The notes under the pieces: generated by a model | What the model was told of the DNA's origin: nothing | Databases searched by the model: none | Seen by the model: the letters and a program-made list of their open reading frames with translations, nothing else | NCBI GenBank assembly: GCA_910587865.1 | Contig: CAJUNX010000065.1 | Coordinates: 1 to 11,695, forward strand | Direction of reading: 5' to 3' | Length of the DNA: 11,695 nt | DNA from: an uncultured Roseburia sp. | GTDB taxonomy: Bacteria; Bacillota; Clostridia; Lachnospirales; Lachnospiraceae | Program-made: the position numbers and the translations under genes | Shown: positions 1 to 5,825 of the stretch, piece after piece | Numbering within the stretch: the first letter of the stretch is position 1 | Layout: each line of letters starts with the position of its first letter

Positions 1-812
1 GCACGAGTTTAAGCGAGTCGGTGAGCACAAGCCTTAGCGAATCGGCAAGCACGAGTTTAAGCGAATCGGCAAGCACGAGCGTAAGCGAGTCAACAAGCAC
101 GAGCTTAAGTGAGTCGACGAGTACGAGTTTAAGCGAGTCAGCGAGCACAAGCCTTAGCGAGTCGACGAGCACGAGTTTAAGTGAGTCGGCAAGCACGAGC
201 GTAAGCGAGTCGACGAGTACGAGTTTAAGCGAGTCAGCGAGCACAAGCGTAAGCGAATCGACGAGCACCAGCATCAGTGACAGCACGAGCATGAGCGTAA
301 GCGAATCGACCAGCACAAGCCTTAGCGAGTCGGCGAGCGAGAGCGCAGGTACGGTTTCCAGCACGAGTCCTGTGACACCTCCGGTAACTCCGATTATCCC
401 GCCGGAAGCATACGCGGCACCGACAGCTCCGACCGTCACACCGGCAGCAGTTACTGACACCGTTGCACCGGCAGCGCCGACGGTAGTTGTTCCTGATGCG
501 GAAGTACCGCTTGCACTTCCGGATGATGAGACGGACGTAGTGGAAGTTGAGGATGCGGAAGTACCGCTTGCAGTAGCGGAAGATGACGATACGGATGACA
601 TGGACGATGCAGGACTGGTAGAGGTCGAAGATGCGGAAGTGCCGCTTGCAGGCGCAGACCTGACCGAGAGTGTGAAACATTGTATCCTTCATTTCTTCGA
701 ACTGCTCCTGGCAGTGGTAGTCGGAACGTACGGTGTTGCAAGTACAAAGAAGCAGAAAAACCGGATCGTCGAACTGCGGAACGAGAAGGATGAAGACGGA
801 AAGAGAGGATAA
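1..812 (+). CDS. Serine-rich repeat glycoprotein adhesin, C-terminal part (5' end outside window)
   Basis: Partial gene: the frame beginning at base 3 is open from the window edge, and the GTG at 21 is just a Val codon inside the repeats. The product is the secreted substrate of the accessory Sec system encoded downstream, expected to be O-glycosylated on Ser/Thr and displayed on the surface as an adhesin. Order seen: STSLSESA-like octads to base 335, a Pro/Thr/Ala-rich linker (about 336-490), an acidic region with three DAEVPLA motifs (495-650), then a hydrophobic stretch (about 681-746) opening with CILHFFELLLAVV. A basic tail starting KKQKNR follows and ends in about 20 charged residues. 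No LPXTG-like sorting motif precedes the hydrophobic stretch, unlike most streptococcal SRRPs, so the protein may be held as a membrane protein or by an unknown route. The signal peptide and ligand-binding domain lie upstream and are not visible. The SRRP call is very safe; the anchoring mode is inference. Confidence 0.93.
   Translation, partial: TSLSESVSTSLSESASTSLSESASTSVSESTSTSLSESTSTSLSESASTSLSESTSTSLSESASTSVSESTSTSLSESASTSVSESTSTSISDSTSMSVSESTSTSLSESASESAGTVSSTSPVTPPVTPIIPPEAYAAPTAPTVTPAAVTDTVAPAAPTVVVPDAEVPLALPDDETDVVEVEDAEVPLAVAEDDDTDDMDDAGLVEVEDAEVPLAGADLTESVKHCILHFFELLLAVVVGTYGVASTKKQKNRIVELRNEKDEDGKRG
24..335 (+). repeat. Thirteen tandem 24-bp units encoding the serine-rich octapeptide STS(L/V)SES(A/T)
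   Basis: Thirteen complete 24-nt units fill this interval without a break in frame, and a partial unit runs off the left edge. Position 4 of the octad alternates mainly between Leu and Val and position 8 between Ala and Thr. The last units degenerate (STSISDST, SMSVSEST). A higher-order period of four octads (96 nt) is visible: the unit at 120-143 is identical to that at 216-239, and 96-167 matches 192-263 with 5 mismatches in 72. Ser and Thr here are the presumed GlcNAc acceptors for GtfA/GtfB. Confidence 0.95.
495..650 (+). repeat. Three DAEVPLA motifs in the acidic stalk of the adhesin
   Basis: The heptapeptide DAEVPLA is encoded at 495-515, 552-572 and 630-650. The first two copies are identical in DNA and the third differs at one base. 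The last two are preceded by VEVE. Spacers are Asp/Glu-rich and differ in length. Similar E(V/T)PLA segments are familiar to me from C-terminal regions of clostridial surface proteins, where they usually come before a separate sortase signal. Here the third copy is followed within about ten residues by the membrane segment. Function unknown. Confidence 0.85.
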
Positions 813-815
813 AGT

Positions 816-941
816 ATGTTTGATCATATAGCATTTGGTTTCTGCTGGTGGGATATTCCGGCGCTGATTGCACTGGTCGGAGCGATAGCGTTTGTCGTGA
901 TCCGGAAGCGTAAGCTGAATAATGAGGAAAAAAATCTGTAA
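816..941 (+). CDS. Small single-helix membrane protein (41 aa) downstream of the adhesin
   Basis: A short gene beginning 3 nt after the adhesin stop. AGAGAGG at 802-808 lies 7 nt before the ATG, a good ribosome binding site. The product opens MFDHIAFGFCWWDIPALIAL, continues as a hydrophobic helix of about 18 residues ending in AFVVI, then has a basic RKRK stop-transfer patch and a short charged tail. It looks like one membrane helix with its C-terminus in the cytosol. I recognise the CWWDIPA-type opening from small Lachnospiraceae proteins but know no assigned function. Close spacing suggests co-translation with the adhesin, so a role in its anchoring, protection or export is a reasonable but untested inference. 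It is not SecE or SecG by length and layout. Confidence 0.75.
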   Translation: MFDHIAFGFCWWDIPALIALVGAIAFVVIRKRKLNNEEKNL

Positions 942-977
942 GATAAGGCGCGGAAAATCAAAGACATAGTGATTTCA

Positions 978-1015
978 GGAATTAGTGACCATTCAGACGG
1001 GTGGTCACTAATTCC
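978..1015 (+). repeat. Perfect 14-bp inverted repeat (hairpin) between adhesin and secY2 genes
   Basis: The left arm (978-991, GGAATTAGTGACCA) is exactly complementary to the right arm (1002-1015) around a 10-nt loop. No run of T follows on either strand, so it is not a textbook intrinsic terminator. It could be a weak or factor-assisted terminator, an mRNA-stabilising or processing hairpin at the 3' end of the adhesin message, or an operator. A second inverted pair, GCGCGG at 948-953 and CCGCGC at 1014-1019, shares two bases with the right arm, so an alternative fold exists. The secY2 start is only 15 nt downstream. Confidence 0.85.
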
Positions 1016-1030
1016 GCGCATAAAGGGTAA

Positions 1031-2251
1031 ATGCGGAGGAATGTGTTGGCACAGTCAGAAAAGAACGGATCTATCTTAAAATATAAACTTTTGTATACGG
1101 GGCTGATTCTTCTGATCTACGTGATCGGGAGATGCATTCCGTTATATGGAATCGATCTTTCTGCCCGGACAGGGGCTGTGATGAACGCGGAAGAGTTGCT
1201 GATGCAGACGATCGGAGGAGATATGTATCGTTCATCTGTGCTTGCACTTGGAATATCACCGTATATGATATCCTCCCTGCTCGTTCAGATTGTCGTGGCC
1301 TGCAGGGATTCGGATGCAAGGGCAAAGATGTCGCCGCGGAAAACAAACCGCATTACACTTGTCATGACGCTGTTTCTGGCAGTGTTTCAGGCGCTTGTGC
1401 GTGTGCAGCAGCTGAAGTTTTCCATAAGCGGAGCCGGACTTTTTCTTGCGGAGATAACGGCTGTTGCTGAAATGGTGGCAGGCGCCATGCTGATCCTGTG
1501 GCTGTCGGACAGAAATAAGAGATACGGGATCGGCGGACAGACAGCGCTGATTTACGTCAATATTCTGGATGGAATCATGGCATCTTTAAGCAGAAATGAG
1601 CGGGAAGATCTGATCCTTCCGATTGTGATTTCCGTCGTCATGATGATGGTTGTGATTGTGATGGAAAATACGGAGAAACGGATCCCGCTGCAGCGTATTT
1701 CAATCCATAATATTTATGCGGACAAAAATTATCTGGCGATCAAATTCAATCCGGTGGGAGTCATGCCGGTGATGTTTTCGACGGCATTTTTTACGATTCC
1801 GCGCCTGATCGTCTCTGCGCTGGCTCTGTTTTTCCCGAACCATCCCGGCGTGCAGTGGTGGCAGGATAATCTGTCGCTGACGCGCCTGCCCGGGATCCTG
1901 GTTTATCTGATGATTCTGTTTCTTCTGACAGTAGGATTTTCTCTGATTTTTATCGCGCCGAAGGATATGACGGAGCAGTTTTTAAAAAGCGGGGACAGTA
2001 TTCTGAATCTGCACGCGGGGCGTGATACCAGGCGCTATCTGACCAGGGAGGTCTGTCTGTTCGGGGTGTTAAGCGCCTCGGTTATGGGAGCGTGTCTCGG
2101 CACGGCGCTGATTCTGCAGATGCAGGGAATGATCGACAGTACACTGGGGATGCTTCCCTCTTCCGTCATGATGCTGACAGGTATCTGGTGCAATCTTTAC
2201 CGGGAGGTCATAACGGTGAGAAGTTATGACGCATACCGCCCGTTTCTATAG
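1031..2251 (+). CDS. secY2: Accessory Sec channel protein SecY2
   Basis: SecY2 is the membrane channel devoted to exporting the serine-rich glycoprotein. The 406-residue product has ten predicted membrane helices at about residues 18-38, 68-90, 107-124, 136-158, 167-186, 194-211, 243-268, 287-309, 341-363 and 369-390, the SecY topology. Family marks seen: GISPYMISSLLVQ (74-86) at the second helix, YGIGGQTALI (165-174) at the fifth, and EKRIPLQR (215-222) in the loop before helix seven. The length is that of SecY2 rather than the usually longer housekeeping SecY, and the asp1-3/secA2 neighbours settle the assignment. The ATG at 1031 has a weak upstream ribosome site, and TTG 1046 is a plausible alternative with a better one. 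It is the first gene of the tightly packed export operon; no clear promoter is visible in the 89-bp gap before it. Confidence 0.95.
   Translation: MRRNVLAQSEKNGSILKYKLLYTGLILLIYVIGRCIPLYGIDLSARTGAVMNAEELLMQTIGGDMYRSSVLALGISPYMISSLLVQIVVACRDSDARAKMSPRKTNRITLVMTLFLAVFQALVRVQQLKFSISGAGLFLAEITAVAEMVAGAMLILWLSDRNKRYGIGGQTALIYVNILDGIMASLSRNEREDLILPIVISVVMMMVVIVMENTEKRIPLQRISIHNIYADKNYLAIKFNPVGVMPVMFSTAFFTIPRLIVSALALFFPNHPGVQWWQDNLSLTRLPGILVYLMILFLLTVGFSLIFIAPKDMTEQFLKSGDSILNLHAGRDTRRYLTREVCLFGVLSASVMGACLGTALILQMQGMIDSTLGMLPSSVMMLTGIWCNLYREVITVRSYDAYRPFL
1035..1040 (+). promoter_or_regulatory. Shine-Dalgarno-like GGAGGA inside the first codons of secY2
   Basis: GGAGGA lies just after the ATG at 1031 and 5 nt before an in-frame TTG at 1046. 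It is stronger than the weak AAGGG (1023-1027) in front of the ATG. Either start is possible, and this site favours TTG 1046, giving a product of 401 residues. Confidence 0.45.
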
Positions 2252-2263
2252 TCAGGAGAAGAT

Positions 2264-3856
2264 ATGCTGTATTTTATTCCGGCGTGGTATCAACAGAATA
2301 AGTGGTGTGAAAATGAACAGAACTGGCATGTGAGACGCATGCACACGGAGTTTGACGATACGGTAAAACAGATTCAGCTTTTTCACCGGAGCGGGGTGTT
2401 TCCGTATCAGATCATGCTTCTTGGTTTTTCGCCGAATTTCCGTCATTTTCTCCATCGGCAGGGCGTATATCATGCGCCTTACTGGTCGTGCTTTGACGCG
2501 ATCCAGTGCGTTCGGAGAAGGAGGCCGATGGTGCTGTCCTTCCATAATCTGAACTGGCCGGATGATATTGAATTTTTATATACTTCGTTTGTAGTGATTG
2601 CGATGCAGAACGGACAGAAATACGCGCAGATCGAGTTCGGAGAGGATGGAAATCCGATTCAGATTGATATGTACCGCGAAGAGAAGATTGTTCGGCGCAA
2701 TTTTTATGACGACCGTGGGTTTGTGGCGTCCACTGTCCTTTTTGAAGAGGGAAAACCGGTTTATCAGGATTATCTGACCGAGAGCGGCGTATGGAAGCTA
2801 AGGTGTTACGAGAAGGACGGGCATGTTGAGATTAACCCGAAACAGCCGGAATATCTGCTGATCTGTCAGGGGCGGGAGAGAAACCGGAAGTTTCAGAAGA
2901 CGGTGTACGACGATATCAGTCAGGTGATTGCCGAGGTGCTGACAGCGTATCTGAAGCTGACAAAAGAATCGGATCTTTTCTGCGTGGCGATGCATGAACG
3001 GCATGCAAAGCTTTTGGGGGAGGCGCTAGAGGGCAGGAAGATGATTCTGTCGTTTTTTTCCGAACGGTATGCGGTTGAGACGCATCCGGAGGTCTCTGCG
3101 ATGATCCGGCGGGCGGATTATATTATCGCGGATTCCAGGCGCAACAGGGAGCGGATCCGGTGGAATGTCGGGGTGATGCTGCCGAATATTATCGATATCA
3201 CGCCGTATGATTCCAGAGTGGATTTCGGGATCAGCCAGCAGATGAATGTGCAGAAAATACTGGTGCCGGTGGACGGAATGGACAATCAGATGTTTGAACA
3301 GCTGATCCGTATTTTGGGAGAGTATCTGGCGGTAAATGAAGACGCGAGAATCCATCTGTTTACCAGGGATGCGGAATTCGACAGATGTCAGAAACTGTTA
3401 TCACAGACGCGCGACTGTCTGCGCCGGTTTGGGGTGGAAGAAGGCTGGGCGGCGGAGAAAGAGACGGGCATGGCGGAAAACCGGCTGGAGGAAGCGGCGG
3501 AAGTACCGGTTCGTTTTTTTGTGGAGCAGTGTGTGGATGAGCTTGCAGTCAGTGTGTGTATGCGGGAACAGCGCCTGATTGTCGACGTGAGACGTGTGTC
3601 GGAGCTTTATCTTCAGATTTCGGCAATCAGTATGGGAATTCCGCAGATTCTCTGCACGCAGACGGAGTTTGTGGAACATGGAAGAAACGGAATGATTCTG
3701 AAAGACCTGGATGAACTGCCGGATGCGCTCGCGTATTATCTCGAAGGGCTGACAAACTGGAACGAAGCGATGGTCTGCGCGTATGAGATCGGAAAAAAAT
3801 ATACCTCGGAGCGTCTGACTGAGTCCTGGAAAGAGGTGATAGAATCCATTGGATAA
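2264..3856 (+). CDS. asp1: Accessory Sec system protein Asp1
   Basis: Asp1 is one of three cytosolic accessory Sec proteins that form a complex, bind the glycosylated adhesin and support its delivery to SecA2 at the membrane. It has a glycosyltransferase GT-B-like fold but is not known to be an active enzyme. The 530-residue length is typical. The start MLYFIPAWYQQNKW matches the usual Asp1 opening, and the C-terminal half has the Rossmann-like segment around KILVPVDGMDN (about 331-341). It ends with ISMGIPQIL and FVEHGRNGMIL, which resemble the donor-side half of GT4 enzymes. The start is firm: AGGAG at 2254-2258 is 5 nt before the ATG, and secY2 ends 12 nt upstream. The last 8 bases overlap asp2. 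Confidence 0.93.
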   Translation: MLYFIPAWYQQNKWCENEQNWHVRRMHTEFDDTVKQIQLFHRSGVFPYQIMLLGFSPNFRHFLHRQGVYHAPYWSCFDAIQCVRRRRPMVLSFHNLNWPDDIEFLYTSFVVIAMQNGQKYAQIEFGEDGNPIQIDMYREEKIVRRNFYDDRGFVASTVLFEEGKPVYQDYLTESGVWKLRCYEKDGHVEINPKQPEYLLICQGRERNRKFQKTVYDDISQVIAEVLTAYLKLTKESDLFCVAMHERHAKLLGEALEGRKMILSFFSERYAVETHPEVSAMIRRADYIIADSRRNRERIRWNVGVMLPNIIDITPYDSRVDFGISQQMNVQKILVPVDGMDNQMFEQLIRILGEYLAVNEDARIHLFTRDAEFDRCQKLLSQTRDCLRRFGVEEGWAAEKETGMAENRLEEAAEVPVRFFVEQCVDELAVSVCMREQRLIVDVRRVSELYLQISAISMGIPQILCTQTEFVEHGRNGMILKDLDELPDALAYYLEGLTNWNEAMVCAYEIGKKYTSERLTESWKEVIESIG

Positions 3857-5357
3857 GATAAGTATCTTACAGCTGGGCACGGAAGACTGGAACAGGAAAT
3901 ATATTCTACCGGATTATGTCAGCCTGGTCAGCTGTGCGGATCCGGTTGCCGAAGTCCCGAAACAGGCATTTGATCTCGTATTTCTGGACAGGACGCCGGC
4001 AAGGGAAGAAATCGGTATTTTATTTCAGATCACGAAAGCGCATACGCTGTTTGTGACAGAACATATTGTGCTTTTGGGAGAGGCGGAGCGGCTGTATCAC
4101 TGCAAAAAGGGACAGCGGATCGCGGCAGGGGAGATTCAGAATTTCCTGTCGCGGGAAGCGAGGTTTTATTATCCGAAGGGATACGGAGAAAAGTTCGATC
4201 ACCAGAATCTGACGATTTCGTCCGGCTTTTGCGGTTCTGTGAAGTGGAACGGGAATTATAATGTGGTGTTAAACGGAGATTACGGAACCGGATTCCGGCA
4301 GATTGCCTGCTGGAGAAATACGATTCCGATCGATCCCGGCCAGGTGATCGATCTGTGGCTGGAATACCGCAGGGATCCGGGCGTATCCGTCCGCATGACC
4401 GTGACACAGTTTGCGGTGGGAAGCTTTTCCGGGATCACGAGCCGGCTGGAATTTGATGAGAAGGAACTGGATCATGTCATCCGCATCGAAAACAATCATA
4501 TGAAAAGCAATATTTTTGTGTCGCTTCACGCAAAAGGGAGCGGGGAGCTGCGGATCATCGCGCTTCATGACAGATATTCCAGGGGGGATCACGGGTATTT
4601 TCTGCCGGGAGGTGAGCGGTATGTGACCTCTGCCAGAGAGGAAATTTTCTGCTATTTTGATCCGGGAGACAGGAAACCTCCGCTGAATGTCTATTTTGCC
4701 GGATATAAGACGCAGCAGAATTTTGAGGGGTACAATATCATGCGCAGGATGGGCTGTCCGTTTTTACTGCTGTCAGAACCGAGACTTCAGGGAGGCTGTG
4801 TGTATGAAGGGACAGACGAGTATGAACAGCTTGTGACAGACATGATAAAAAAGCACATTGACGAGCTGGGATTTCAGGAAAATCAGGTGATTTTGTCAGG
4901 AATTTCGGGAGGTTCGCACGGTGCATTGAAATATGGCTGCGCGATCCGTCCGCACACGCTGATTTTGGGAAAACCGGTGGCCAATATGGGGTATGTGGCA
5001 GCCAATGAGAAGCATCTGCGCTCAGGGGGATTTCCGCCGGCACTGGATATGCTGCTGTATCTGAAGGGTGACACCGACGAACAGGCAGTGGCAGCCTTAA
5101 ATGACCGCTTTTGGAAGAAGTTTGACGCGACGGACTGGAGCAGGTCAGAATTTATCGTCGCCTATATGCTCGAGGATGACTACGACCCAAACGCCTATGA
5201 ACAGCTGATTTCCCACCTTCAGTCAGAAGGGGTACAGGTATATGGGAAGGGAATCCATGGCAGGCACAATGACAATACAGGCGCGATTGTCAGCTGGTTT
5301 TTAAGTCAGTTTGAGAGAGTGCTGCGGGAGGATTTCGGAAGAAGGATGAAAAAATAG
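3849..5357 (+). CDS. asp2: Accessory Sec system protein Asp2, putative glycan O-acetyltransferase
   Basis: Asp2 belongs to the Asp1-2-3 complex needed for SRRP export. In Streptococcus gordonii it also O-acetylates GlcNAc on the adhesin through a Ser-Glu-His triad. The 502-residue product opens with the family-like ILQLGTEDWNRKY and carries an alpha/beta-hydrolase nucleophile elbow, SGISGGSHG (350-358, Ser353). An acidic cluster LEDD follows (441-444), then HGRHND (470-475). Taking the S. gordonii triad as Ser362, Glu452, His482 from memory, a constant offset of 9 points to Ser353, position 443 (Asp here, with Glu442 beside it) and His473, so the enzyme is probably active. The N-terminal half is probably the beta-rich carbohydrate-binding-like part. 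The start is a TTG overlapping the end of asp1 by 8 nt, with AGAGGTG (3832-3838) 10 nt upstream. No better start exists before the conserved opening. Confidence 0.93.
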   Translation: MDKISILQLGTEDWNRKYILPDYVSLVSCADPVAEVPKQAFDLVFLDRTPAREEIGILFQITKAHTLFVTEHIVLLGEAERLYHCKKGQRIAAGEIQNFLSREARFYYPKGYGEKFDHQNLTISSGFCGSVKWNGNYNVVLNGDYGTGFRQIACWRNTIPIDPGQVIDLWLEYRRDPGVSVRMTVTQFAVGSFSGITSRLEFDEKELDHVIRIENNHMKSNIFVSLHAKGSGELRIIALHDRYSRGDHGYFLPGGERYVTSAREEIFCYFDPGDRKPPLNVYFAGYKTQQNFEGYNIMRRMGCPFLLLSEPRLQGGCVYEGTDEYEQLVTDMIKKHIDELGFQENQVILSGISGGSHGALKYGCAIRPHTLILGKPVANMGYVAANEKHLRSGGFPPALDMLLYLKGDTDEQAVAALNDRFWKKFDATDWSRSEFIVAYMLEDDYDPNAYEQLISHLQSEGVQVYGKGIHGRHNDNTGAIVSWFLSQFERVLREDFGRRMKK

Positions 5358-5825
5358 ATGACAGGGGAAAAGTGGACGATTTACTGGAACGAATATACGT
5401 CAGATACGTATCTGTACGGTTCCGAGATTACCTTTCACAAAAAAGATGACGTGGAGTTTTGGAACCGTCTGATGCCGCCCGGAACGGTGATCAAGCAGTG
5501 GTATTCCAAAACAAATTATCAGATGCAGAGAATCGAGCCTGCGCTTCCGATGATTGACGGGGAGACCGGGTATCAGATTACGGTAAACATTGATTGCCCA
5601 GAAGGAGAACAGTGCCTGGTGCGCCTGGTTTTTTATGACCGGTATGAAGTGGAGGCGGGCAGCCTGGTGATCCGGGGAAAAACGGCTGAGTTTCACTGCC
5701 CGCTGAAAACCTACAGCTATCGGATGCAGCTGATCAACGGCGGGGTGACAGGGTTTCATTTTCATTCAATTATCATTCGGGAAGTGCTACATGGGACAGA
5801 GGAGAACACTGCGACAACTGAATAA
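5358..5825 (+). CDS. asp3: Accessory Sec system protein Asp3
   Basis: Asp3 is the small third member of the Asp complex. In streptococci it contacts Asp1, Asp2 and SecA2 and binds unfolded adhesin sequence. The 155-residue product has the family-like segments YLYGSEITFHKK (residues 19-30) and RLMPPGTVIKQWYS (37-50), and a beta-strand-rich remainder ending in FHFHSIIIREV, consistent with a single beta-sandwich domain. The ATG follows the asp2 stop with no gap; AAGGA at 5342-5346, 11 nt upstream, is the only ribosome-site candidate, so coupling to asp2 translation is likely. The last 35 nt overlap the start of secA2 in another frame. Confidence 0.9.
   Translation: MTGEKWTIYWNEYTSDTYLYGSEITFHKKDDVEFWNRLMPPGTVIKQWYSKTNYQMQRIEPALPMIDGETGYQITVNIDCPEGEQCLVRLVFYDRYEVEAGSLVIRGKTAEFHCPLKTYSYRMQLINGGVTGFHFHSIIIREVLHGTEENTATTE

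Noticed and set aside
24..335. Tandem 24-bp repeats as a CRISPR array
   Set aside because: Units are contiguous, translated in one frame and lack spacers; they encode the serine-rich domain.
234..827. Long minus-strand open frame of 197 codons opposite the adhesin
   Set aside because: Shadow of the repeat-rich adhesin: its Arg/Cys-rich low-complexity sequence comes from the opposite strand, and the + strand product is unmistakable.
978..1015. Calling the hairpin a standard intrinsic terminator
   Set aside because: No T-run follows the stem on either strand, so I record it as an inverted repeat of uncertain role.
824..1021. Minus-strand frame of 65 codons across the small membrane gene and hairpin
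   Set aside because: It runs through the inverted repeat and opposite a gene with a good ribosome site; no recognisable protein features.
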